Shown here: positions 47,650-59,000 of the stretch, piece after piece
How positions within the stretch are numbered: the first letter of the stretch is position 1
Layout: every line of letters begins with the position of its first letter
Source of the DNA: Berberis thunbergii
Taxonomy: Eukaryota > Streptophyta > Magnoliopsida > Ranunculales > Berberidaceae
Direction of reading: 5' to 3'
DNA length: 64,000 bases
NCBI GenBank assembly: GCA_003290165.1
Contig: QNQO01000225.1
Location: 806,001-870,000 of the forward strand
Made by a program: the position numbers and the translations under genes
The notes under the pieces: generated by a model
What the model saw: only the letters and a program-made list of their open reading frames with translations
Databases searched by the model: none
What the model was told of the DNA's origin: nothing

Positions 47650-50600
47650 GGAGCAAAGTTTCGCCAGATCCTTCCATTGCCTTATGCGAATTGACGAGTA
47701 CAAATTTTTTTTTTTTTATAGATTTCGCGACTTTTGTAAAATAACCATAACTTTTTCATTTCAAAATATTTTCAAGTGATTCCAATTGTGTTTATTAGAT
47801 AACTCAGAGTACTACAATTTTTATGTTTTAATGAGCTTGATAATCGGTTTCAATCGGGCATATAAGTTGGCCGAAAGTCAGGGACACTATCCCATTTTCA
47901 TTGCAAGATAGATTTGCGCGATTTTAGTAAAATGACTATAACTTGCTCATTTTAAAACAGTTTAAAGTAATTCAAATTGTGTTTGATAGATAACTTAGAG
48001 TACTACATTTTTTTGTGTTTTGATGAACTCGAGAATCGGTCTCAATCGAGTATATAAGTTGAACTAAAGTCAGGAATAATACTTTTTTTTCAGAGACAAA
48101 GAGGGTGAGAAAGGTGGCGGGGTGGTGGTGGTGTTTGATGAAGAAAAGAAGGAGAAATGTGACAGTGACAGGAGAGAGAAAAGTGGTGGTTTTTGATGAA
48201 AAAGAAAGAGGAAAAAAAAAAAGATGAATGGAGGGGAGAAAAGAGAAAATTTTAAGATTTAAGTTTTTATTGGTGGTGTGAAAGAGAAGTGGTGATGTGA
48301 AAAATATAGTAGATAATATGGAAGAGAAAAAGTTATTATAATGGTGTGAAACAATACTTTTAAGTGAGGTAAAGTAGCCGCTGCCTTAGGTAAAACCAAT
48401 AGCATTCCCAATAACTACTTTAACCCTGATAATAGCAAAGACCAAAACACAATTTCTTGGTACATTTCTATGGCTTAAACTTCTTCCAAACCCAAATCTC
48501 AAAAAATTAGAAAAATCTAGGAGCAAAACTTCAGACCGGTCGGCAATGCATTTTTCTTTCAACGTCAAAGTTCATGATTGGTCATTCCAGTTCTATAAAT
48601 TCTCGTCTATAAGCTTGTCGTTGTATAACAAGGTGTATGGTATCTGAACATCAACAGATTTATGCCAAGATTTAGGAGAAATGTGCTAGGTTGTATGTAC
48701 CTTAATGTTTTCACTTTGTGCAAGCTCTCCTAATCGTTGGATGATTGACAATGGCTGAATTTGGATAAATGCTCTAAGCACAAAGTACACCCACAATCAA
48801 TTAAGTTTGAACAAGTACATCCTACGAGAAAAGCAACGGCACAAGAATTGCCTTGACTGCATTAGTATAACCAGCCAAGATGACCGGAATGTGCTCTAAT
48901 TCAAGCCTATGATTAAGTATAAGAGTCATTATTAGTGAACTGTGCAAGCAAACCTTTTTTATTCAACGATTACAATTTTGCTTTTCAACTGTACCAAAAT
49001 TTTATATGGTAATTTGACTTGTTCAACCACAGATCGAACTTTGAGAATTGGCTCTCGAGAGTTTGCTTCCTCTGATTTGTTAACCAATCTTGAGTCATAG
49101 TTTGGATTGGTATCACACAAAGGGCTTCCTAAAATTTCATGGCAAGGAGATGTAGGTGACTGGGCCTGAGCAATAATAGAGTCATCGTAAGGAACAAAGT
49201 CTGCAATCTAATCTCTACTCATTACTTGCATTGCTCATGGTTATATCGAATTATCAATTATTTGATACAAGTCCTAATAAGTTAGTTTTGTTTAAGCAAA
49301 CACATAACTGGGCCAGGTTTCACCAACCAGGGTGAAAAGAAGTTCCATGAAGAAGATTAAGCAACATTCCTTGTTACCATATCTGTTTCATCAAAGCCAT
49401 TGCAGACAATTGTCAGGTGATTTCACCATTTATGCTAGCTGAACAGTTGTGGTTGTAGTGCAATTTCTATAAGGTGCATGCATAATGAAATAATTGTTTA
49501 TTTCAAAGTTTCAGGATGTTTGTTTTGAGTATTATATTGCTTTTCTCTGAATTTAAGCCTTCTTTTTTCTTTTCATTTCCAAACCAGCGTTACATAATTT
49601 TGTTTGTTGGCAGTAGCTTGAAAGGGAGCTATTAGATATGTCGTCGGATCTTGCCAAGGCTCAATTTTTAATTCAAAACCCAAGCCCAGCCTTAAAGCGC
49701 AGCAGGGCCATACACTATTCATGCCGAGAGCTATCACATTAAAATCTCTACCCTTTAACAAAAAAACAGATTCAGTGAAATCAGCAACTCGCCAAGCACT
49801 AATGGTGGACCTTGTGAAGTGAATCACACAACCCTTGATTGGACAAGGTAATGATGCCTTACCTTACACCTCAAACTCAACCACCTTATTTCACACTTTT
49901 AGCTGGTAGAGCGAGCATATTTAGCATATATCAAAATTATTGGGGTTTATAAAATTGGTGGAGTGAGCTTTTAGTCTTAATACTCTCCTCAGCACAATGT
50001 CTAAAAAAATACCTCAACAATTGTGCTAAGTGAGAATCGAATCTTATTATAATACCATATTAAATTGACAATTCTCTAAAAGCTCGAATTGTAGAGAAAA
50101 CAAATCTAATAATATATCAAGTGAAAGTGAGGGTGGGGGCGTGAGGCTACAACTATATTGGTGGGTACCAATCGTAAAATTACACCATAAATTCACACGA
50201 TACTACCGTGAATATGAACATGAGCAATTTTAGGCCCATGAATAATTAAAGTGAGCTTAATATTTCAACACTCCCCTTTAACACAAACACGAGAAAAATA
50301 CTAAAAATTCTCACAACACTTGTATTGAACGAGACTCGAAACCACAATCTCACAGTAGCACTCCAATTTTTTTATAATATATAAATGATTTGTTAAATGC
50401 ATGTAACACCTCAAGCAAAATCAACAATGGTACTCGGTGGACCGCCCTAGTGTGGCAAAGTGAAAAGTACAATAGTTAGTGGTTACTAAATATCTCTGCT
50501 CCTAGGAAAAGAGTTAAGAATATACAATATTTAATTTGGATATAATGGTTTTTCAGAGAAGAACAAATTTAGATATATAGGGTGTGTTTGGTCGTGTGGA

Positions 50601-52149
50601 ATTATATGTCATGAGAATTAATGAGAGGATCCTATATTTTAGGCTTAATTGATATATTACTCTACATTTACCATTTCATTTTGTTATCAATGGTGGAAAT
50701 GAAATTTTCATGAATATGAAAATCACACTATTTACTTTAATCCCTAAGGCATGTGATTCTCATATTTATAGAACTTCCATTTCCATTATTGCACAAAACC
50801 AAATGATTGATGTGAAATGATACATCAAATTAACCTAAAATGATATAAAATTTCATACAACCAAATACACCGATAATATCAAATAGCAAACATGATCTAT
50901 ATACTGTTGGAAACCATAAAAAAATAAGTTACTGCACAAAGGAATTTGATTTGTGTCTTCCATGTTGAATGTGCAAATCAAGTGAATGTATAATAATTTA
51001 TGCATATTACATATCAAAATTTTTATCCATGTCCACGAACATCACATGGAATTGAAGGTGAAATTGCCAGTTTTAGTTAATTCAGAAAGAATTTCAGTTG
51101 GCTTATGTAGAATACACACAAAAAAAAGGTGAAATATTATCTACTTGCTTTTAAGGATTGTGATTTCATTTTTCGAATTAATTTCGATCATCTGATTTTA
51201 AGAAATATTTATTATTTTGTGTAAAAAAAAATCGTAATTTCGATTGTAATTTTAATAAACATTACAAATTTAAGAATTTTAAAGTCTTAAATACTAAATA
51301 GACAATTTCACTCGACTAAAAGTGTTTATTTACAGACAGGAAAATAAGGAAGAGGAGAAGGGAGGTTGAGGAGTGGCATTAGTGAGTCTTGGTTGGTACG
51401 TACTCCCTAAAACATGTCAAATTGGCGACTTACAAAGTCATAGTAGAGTTAAAACTTCGAATTTCATCAAAGGGGTATTGAATAATCAAAGAAAATATGT
51501 TTCAGTATTTCACATATCATCAAACAGGCATCCATTAGAATAACAATATATAATTGACAAGAAAGACAAACTTGCAACAATGCAACAAAGTCACACAATG
51601 ATATAAGATGAAAATTACTGGAAACAAAAAATTCCACAAGAAAATGAACTTACATCAGCTCTCCTCAAGTAAAAGTCCTATACTCAACAAAGAATAATGG
51701 ATTGAAAACCAACTCAAACAAGATGGATTTATACACCAAAGATATGATGTAGACACATGGAAACTCACTCACACCATCCTTGCACTTTGCACTACAACCA
51801 CCCTGACTACATTAATAATTATTCTTTTTCCCATCTTATTACTAATACTGTATGATATATCCTCCACCTCAATTGAACATTATTTTTTAGAGTAGCAAGT
51901 ATGCAAACAAAAGTCCATGTATATCAATGAATAGGCTGCAATCTTAAGTAACTCCACCCTCAAAATAGACCCTTTTCAGAAACAGAATGCATTATTGCTT
52001 TTCTACTTTACATGAAAATGGTAAAAAACTGAGCTGTGACAACCTAATCTTAGAGGAAGTCTCAGAGGGTTACCCTAAAAACAAATGGAGTCAATCACAG
52101 TAAATAAATAATCCTCAAGATTCTCTCATGGGGTAATTAAAAACAGAAA
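47650..52149. other. Gene-poor intergenic stretch
   Basis: No convincing gene on either strand. Two similar blocks near 47715-47880 and 47915-48080 share TTTTGTAAAAT(A/G)AC, TAACTT(A/C)GAGTACTACA and GAATCGGT(C/T)TCAATCG, so they form a diverged tandem duplication of about 200 bp. The rest is AT-rich spacer with short chance frames. Confidence 0.5.
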
Positions 52150-52682
52150 CGAGACAATTTTTTTTTTTTGAAAACCCCAATTCTCAACCCTAGATCTAGT
52201 AGAAACTCTAGATCTAGAAACCCACTATAAGAACTCACCCAAAAATGAGGGAGAAACTTACCTTCGGTTGAGTTTTTCTGATGGGGAGATCAAGCTTTTC
52301 TTCGAATGGGGACGACGGTGGCGATGGAGGTTCTTCTCTTCTCGTTCTTCGGAGAGGGTGGCGATGGACCGTCGGTCTTCTCTTCTATCGAGTGTGGTTT
52401 GGGGAGAGGGAGAGCGTCGGCTTCTCTTCTCTTCTCTGTGGGGATTCTATGTGGAGATGGATTTGGGGAGAGTCTGTGGAGATGGATTTGGGGAGAGGGA
52501 GAGGGAGAAAATGGGGTGGAGAGCTCTTTGTGGATTGAAAATGGGGAGAAAGCTCTCAATTCCCTCCAACTTCTCCCCCAAATTTTCGATTTCCCCCCTC
52601 CCCCTTTTTTTTTTTTACCACGTCAGCTGCTTGCGTGCGACGCACCATCTCTCGCCCAAAACCTTGACATCTAGAATTGTGA
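52150..52682 (-). mobile_element. Solitary MULE-like terminus
   Basis: Read on the - strand from 52682 it starts TCACAATTCTAGATGTCAAG, the terminal pattern of the foldback MITEs and the large MULE. A GC- and GAGA-rich leader follows, then a splice donor (CGAAGGTAAGTTTCTCCC) near 52262 and telo-box-like CTAGATCTAGGGTTGAG. This is the same layout as the TIRs at 12472 and 22665, with different sequence. No partner end or target duplication was found in the window, so it is a truncated element. Chance reading frames in the leader show no conserved domain. Confidence 0.45.
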
Positions 52683-53284
52683 CTTATAATATAGTAAGAT
52701 AGAATTAACTCAATTTTAAAGTTGATTCCTCGCACTCTCCGCATTCAGGAAAACGAATGTTATCAACGAATGTGATTTATGGAAATATCACGAAATATTT
52801 TATATTTTAAAGTTACTGAAATATATTTTAATTTTTGATATATTTATTTTTACAGGGGAATATTTCTCGATCTTCATATATTTTAATCTGTTATAATATT
52901 ATTTTAATATAAAAATTTGTTATATAGTGATTTTTAAGTAACCTTCGTAAATTTTAACCTATTATAATATTATTTGAGTATCAAAAGTTTGTTTAAATGA
53001 ATGATTTTTAAGTAATATGTAATCTGTATAATATTATTAGTTGTGTGAGATTTTTTATATAATATTTAAGATTTAAATTGCTTAAACTTATATTGTTAAT
53101 TTGAAATTACAACCAAAATTTTTATGTTTTCTATACAAAACAAAACATTTTACTAAATATTTCTAAAAACTAGGGACGACTATTGACTAGAAAAATGAAA
53201 TCACAATCTTTGATCAAGACAATCACATTAAAGACAAATAAACCAAAAAAAGAAGCAAAAATGATTAATTTACAATTTCGCGAA
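52683..53284. other. AT-rich spacer
   Basis: Very AT-rich DNA with repeated TTTTAA(C/T)(C/T)TATTATAATATTAT-like phrases near 52890 and 52970. No gene or named repeat recognised. Confidence 0.45.
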
Positions 53285-53290
53285 TAACTG

Positions 53291-53593
53291 ATGACATTCT
53301 TTGGTAAGTATCTCTACGAAAACTATACCCCGATTTTGAATCAAATGACTACGAGTATTTCATCAATGATATGTAACTTTGATTCATCTTTTGACCGCTT
53401 ATGGAAACATATCATTGGGCACATACGACGTCAACTTACCAAGCTGGAGGAGTTCAAGGTAATGCATCACTATAGAGAAACCAATAGGGCAGCGGGCCAT
53501 CTTGCGGACTTGTTTCCTGGCAGTGAATTCATCATTGTGGTACCTAGCTCTTTTGCTAAGGATTTCAAGAAATATGTGTATGAAGATAGCTAG
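53291..53593 (+). pseudogene. LINE/RNase H-domain remnant
   Basis: A 100-codon frame contains IRRQLTKLEEFKVMHHYRET and NRAAGHLADL. This resembles the plant non-LTR retrotransposon RNase H segment, where a valley of HxxRE.N..AD..A closes the fold. The upstream catalytic residues and reverse transcriptase are missing. It is most likely a 3' relic of an old LINE, with weak coding evidence. Confidence 0.5.
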
Positions 53594-53784
53594 GCAAAGA
53601 GTATACCAGAATGTAACATCTTCCAATTTCTTTCCGGTTAGGGGATCCTTAATAAACCCCAGCTCAAATTCCAAAAAGAAAAAAGAAAAAAAAAGAGTTT
53701 TTATGAAAAAGAACATAGTTCGATAGAAATATAACATCCAATAACATAGTTAGATAAAAATATAACATTCAATAACAAATATGG

Positions 53785-54161
53785 TAGGGTTGAAAACCGA
53801 ACTGTCGGTTCGGATTTTTTGCTTAAATTGTGAACCAAACCGACTTTGGTCGGTTTCAAAGTATTCAAACCAAAATCAAACTGACCATTAGCAAAACCGG
53901 TTCGAAATCAAACCGATTTTAATTTATGCAAACCATAATCGAACCAAATCAACTTAAATCGAACTAAAACCGAAATAAACCGAACCGGTTGATTATTTTA
54001 AATATATTATATTATTATTATATATATTCGATCAGTTAAAATCACATAGAAACCAAAAATCGAACCGACCACATCGATTTTGAATTTTTTTAAAACCGAA
54101 ACCGATCTACCAATTGATTCGGTCAATTTAATCGATTTGGTCGATTTTTTGTTCAGCCTTA
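53785..54161. mobile_element. hAT-type MITE rich in GGTTCGGT motifs
   Basis: The ends TAGGGTTGAAAACCG and, reversed, TAAGGCTGAACAAAAAATCG are flanked by AAATATGG (53777-53784) and AAACATGG (54162-54169), a 7-of-8 match. The interior repeats AACCGA/TCGGTT in both orientations. Non-coding. Confidence 0.6.
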
Positions 54162-54169
54162 AAACATGG

Positions 54170-55048
54170 TTTACATATGTTTGAAAAAGTAAATGTATAA
54201 TAGTTTATGTACAGTACATGTCAACGAAAACATAAATACGTATATTATCAATGTAGAATTGAATCTCACTCTTGAATGCTACGATTGGCCGGAAAATAGG
54301 GCCTCAAAAATTTGATCCATTTCCACGAATATCATCGCATCATCGGAATTGATGTTGAAAGTGCCAGTTTTAGTTAATTCATCAAGGAATTTCAGTAAGT
54401 CTATATAGAATACACACTCATTAGATTACACGCACAACAAAAAAAAAGAAGTGAAATTGTATCTAGTTACTTTTAAGGATTGTGATTTCGTTTTTTTAGT
54501 TAATCGTGTTCCTCTGATTTTAAAAAATATTTCATTTTTTTTTTTGTACAAAATGGAAAATTTTGAATTAACAATACAAGTTTAAGCATTTTAAAATTAT
54601 AAATACTGCATAAACAACTTAATACAACCGTTGTTTACATGCTCATCTTGTTTTGAACTCGATTGAGATGGAACGAGGTCGGAATAATGTCTATTCGGCC
54701 CCGATCTCGCCTTGATCCCAAATGACCGAGATAGAATAGAATGAAGTCAATCCCATCTTGTGCCCACCCCTACTAACCACTGCACAAACTTATAATTCAC
54801 TCAAACACCAAAATGACAAAAATTAAGTTGAAAAAAAAAAAAAAAACTTAACATGAAATTCGCAAATCCTAAACGAATCATATTAAATTTTTAATGCAAA
54901 ATAGCTTCTACAAACATTTCATAGTTAAAATCTTTTGTGAACTAATCAAAAGTTTTTGTATGCGTACAACGACCTTGTGTGCCCTCTAGAAAACTTTGGA
55001 GTTGTTAATCTTTCCTCCACGGCTGGTTGCTAATTCCAAGGAAGGTAA
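54170..55048. other. AT-rich spacer
   Basis: A segment near 54310-54480 (CCATTTCCACGAATATCATC, GTGCCAGTTTTAGTTAATTC, AAGGATTGTGATTTC) repeats one at about 51025-51180 with the same order of phrases. This is a diverged interspersed repeat of unknown type. No gene seen. Confidence 0.45.
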
Positions 55049-55057
55049 TTTTTGCAA

Positions 55058-55248
55058 GGGTAATTCTAGATGTCGAGGAAATAAGCGAGGAAACCAGTGA
55101 GGAAAATGAGGTGGAGGGGGTGGAAACCGTTCACCCCCCTCAGGATGTGCGCGTTGACTTTTCTCACGCGCATCCCCAGGGGGGTGAACGGTTTCCACCC
55201 CCTCCACCTCATTTCCCTCGCTCGTTTCCTCGACAGCTAGCAAAGCTC
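55058..55248. mobile_element. Foldback MITE, Mutator type
   Basis: 191 bp with 9-bp TTTTTGCAA duplicated at 55049-55057 and 55249-55257. The ends read GGGTAATTCTAGATGTCGAG and, reversed, GAGCTTTGCTAGCTGTCGAG. The arms GGTGGAGGGGGTGGAAACCG and its complement pair almost perfectly. Confidence 0.92.
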
Positions 55249-55416
55249 TTTTTGCAATGTAGCTGGAATGCACTGCTTCCTTTGCCCACACCCTATGTGC
55301 TAACACTCCCAAGGGAGTGTGTGCCTGCCCTGAATGTGATAGCACTCTTGTCCTTGATCTGGTCATTACTCCTAAATGAAGGTTGGAAAATTCTACAGTG
55401 CCCGGCTGTATGCCCT

Positions 55417-55511
55417 GCTACAGTGCCCAGTGCACTGTAGCACCGTAGATATGCCCGGTGTCACTTATCTCGATGTACATCTACGGTGCTACAGTGCACC
55501 ATGCACTGTAG
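55417..55511. repeat. Inverted repeat able to form a long hairpin
   Basis: GCACTGTAGCACCGTAGAT (55432-55450) is the perfect reverse complement of 55479-55497. Pairing continues outward with few mismatches to CTACAGTGCCC on the left and GCACTGTAG on the right, around a loop of about 28 bases. This could be a small MITE or a hairpin RNA precursor. I see no target duplication. Confidence 0.7.
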
Positions 55512-56015
55512 CCGGGCATAAAATAAAAATGATGACTGCTATAAAGACACTGAGCAAATTACTATTGACACAAAGGAAAGAATATGACTGGTATACAAGG
55601 CTTTTAAAATCAAACTACAACCTAAACCTGCCTAGATCAATCTACAAACACATTCCTATTTACATTTTGTACACATTCCCTATTGACATTTTGTACACAG
55701 CATCAAAAAAATCTGTCCATTCAACTGTACACCTGCACGTAACCAAGAAAGCATATCACACTTCTACGTGCACAAAACAATCAAAATCAGTCACTTGTTT
55801 AGTGACAACGTCATAAGCAAATGTTCTTATACTACGGATATAACATAGGGCAGTTCAACTTACATAACACAAGATGTCAGCAATGTGAACCAATAATCTG
55901 ATTTGAAATAAACCTTGAATCTGCAACAAAACAGAGGACACAAGCTAGATTCAACAAAAGCCAAGCAGTAAAAACGATTGACAGATAAATTGTATTGATT
56001 TTAAAACTCGCACCA
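55512..56015. other. Downstream region of ATG2
   Basis: This presumably contains the ATG2 3' UTR and polyadenylation region on the - strand. No other gene. Confidence 0.4.
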
Positions 56016-59000
56016 TTAACTTTGCTGCCGAGGTTGTCTCACACCCAAATATTTCTCCACTGATTCTTTTTTATGTTCAGGATCCAGACTGTAGATGCAA
56101 AGGTCACATATAATACATTAATTCAATTCCCACGAATGCTCATCATGCAACAAGGACATCAAAGAATTGCTAATCATCTAATTAGAGCCACAAAACTCAC
56201 CTATTTCTGATTCCAAGAAGAGCACAATGTACGGCACGTGCAGCAGCAGAGGCAGGAGCTATCACAGCTGCAGGAGCTGCACAGACAGCACTTGCCAAAG
56301 CAGGTCCCGCACCACCACCACGCTGATACGTCTTCAGTGGGGTTCCGACAAGAGCAGAAGCTGTTTTCCCCAGGCCATCACTGAGAGACTCACAAGCCTG
56401 TCAACCAGAATAAGAAACACTCAAACATTTTGCTTCTTTATTTCCACCACAATGATCCAATGTAACAAAGAGCTACATGGTTAGCTAGTCTTCTCCAGTA
56501 ATTATTTAAGATGGAAGATCACATTGTGCGCATTAACTACGAAAAACAGATTTCCAACAGACTGCTTGGACCGTCTATTCGCCACAAAATTTATTCCAAT
56601 ATACATCTAACAAAGGCCGAAGTAAAGATAGTACTTATGTCGGGAATATCTGTTTAAAACTGTTACCTGTTGAATTCCTTGTTGAGCACCACTTGGCTGG
56701 TTAGATCTTACATTTGTCTTTGATTTGCTTCTAGATGGTGAAGACAAAGAAGGTGGAATACTTGTAAGAATATATTCTGTCTGGAGCAAAATGTCATGAG
56801 CACCAGCTGCTAAATGCACGCCTAGTCCAACGGCTTCAAGTGAAATACTTCTGAGAAATGCAACAGCTCCTGGTAGAAAAATTATAAATATATCAGTTAA
56901 TTCTATAAATGTACTCATGGAAAATAAAGGCTCTGCATGGTACAATGTAAAATAATTCATTTTGCAAATTGATGCAAATGTATTAGTTTGCATTATTTAT
57001 AGGTGCTTGGTAGCAATTAAAGAAAATTGATGCACATCGAATAAGTGATTGTCGACAGTGGTGATGATGGTAGTAGTTGTAATTGTTACATGGTCGTGGT
57101 GGCAGTGATCGTGGTTGTAGTGATGGTGATTGCGAATAAGGGCGATGATGGTCGTGGTGGCAATGGTAGTGGTTTTTGAAATTGTGGTGGTTAAGCTATG
57201 GTGGTTCGGTGGATATACTGGCAGGGATGGTGGTGGTAGTAGTGGTGATGGTTGCAGTGGCTATGGTGGTTGCGGTGGTAGTAGTAGTGAAGGTGGTAAT
57301 GGTTGCGGGATTACACTACAGTGGTGATGCTGGTTATGCTATGCTAGTTATGGTGGTGGCGGCGATAGTTATGCTGGTCCTAGTGAAGTTAGCAGTGAAT
57401 ATGCTATGGTAGTGGTGATCGTGGAGGTGGTGGTGGTAGAGGCAGTGGCGGTGGTTGTGATTATAGTTTAAAAAAACGAAGTAGTTCGCTAGTCTTCTAG
57501 TTCGCTTTTGAGCTTTCATCAGCCCATTGGTTAAACAACTTTAATGACTGCGTTCAATTGGAGCTTTGGCTGGCTCAATTATTGAGTTGAATCAACAATT
57601 TACATTAGCTGAAAAAAAATTTAATCCTCGGTGGGAGGGAGAGGAAGGGCGTTATTTTTTTTCCAAGTGAGAAAATGGAAGGGCGCGTCCTATATAGTAA
57701 CAAAAAGTCTTCGTGGTATGTAAGCTTTTCCTAGTATTTTATCACTAAGTATCATTATGATTTTTCAACCTCATAAGCAGGGGGAGATACATTCATGAAA
57801 AGCAAGAGGGTGTATCGTGGGGGACTAACCAACTATGAATTTATTTGAAGCACCATGCCCTTATGTTGACCGCTGCGGCTACTAATACAATAAAGAGGCC
57901 CAACTCCCGAGCGGAGAAGCGCTTGAGTATTGTATCTATTTTTATTTCAGGGTTACTTTAAGCATTTCCCCATTTTTAGGCCCAACCAATCAAATATTTG
58001 GTTCCAGAGTTTCCCCTCTTCACCGATGGAAATAGAAAGAACTAACCAAAAGCACCCTCCCGTGCCCCAGGCAGTAAGCTCTAGACTTGCACCTTCTTTT
58101 TCATTTATATTCTGAATTATGTATAAAGATTAATGAAAGATTCACATGCCTCACACCTCGTAAATAAATTTATGAAAAAATTTATGAACTGAGGCTTAAG
58201 CCTCGCTTGTTTGGTAGTGTTTCATACTAATGAGCAATGTTTTGGCACTCTTTATTTTCACTTGTTTATGCCTCACGCCTCAATTTTTTTGCCTCATTCT
58301 TGATTACGATTTTTAAGCCTTGGTTGTGATGGTTATGTTATGGTGGAGGCGGCGATTATGGTTGTAGTAGTAAATGTGTTAATAGTAACTATGTTATGGC
58401 AGTGATGGTGGTTGTGGAGGCAGCTATGATGGTAGTGGTGACATGGTGATTGTGGTAGTGGCAACGATGGTGGTGGTGGGGGGGGGGGGGGGGGTGATGG
58501 TTATGTTATGGTGGTCATGGTGGTGGCGCGTAGCAGCAGTTATGGTGGTAGTAGTGAACGTGTTGTTGCTTGTGCTGATTATGCTATGGTAGTGGTGGTG
58601 GTACAACTAATGAGCCTCTTAAACCTTAAGGAGGCTCTTAGAGTTCTCTAACTACTTTTTCACCAATTTAAGAGCAAACTGTCAAAACCGACCCCTCTTA
58701 GGCTTTACAAATCTCCACTGTATTAGTACACAAACAACAACCACTACTCTCCTAATGAAAGCTTACTCATCCTTGAAATCATTATTGCTCCTTGCCATCC
58801 AAATAAACCAACAGAGAGAATAAGAAGCTAACTCCCATAAGACAAATGAGGAAGGACCTATGAGATGCCTCAGACTATGAGATATCTTAGACCTGTGAAA
58901 TGGCACCAACCTCAAGAGCAAAGGCATATCATGCAAACAAATGGTAACTTCAAATGAAACCAATTAATACAGAATAAAATGTTAATCTGATAACCTGGAC

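Noticed and set aside
52268..52702. Overlapping long frames on both strands of the GAGA-rich stretch
   Set aside because: Several frames are open at once because the DNA is low in stops and GC-rich. None has a domain, and the layout fits a MULE end with a 5' UTR.
57050..58610. Val/Gly-rich and Thr/His-rich reading frames on both strands
   Set aside because: These are translations of a GTGG minisatellite within an ATG2 intron.
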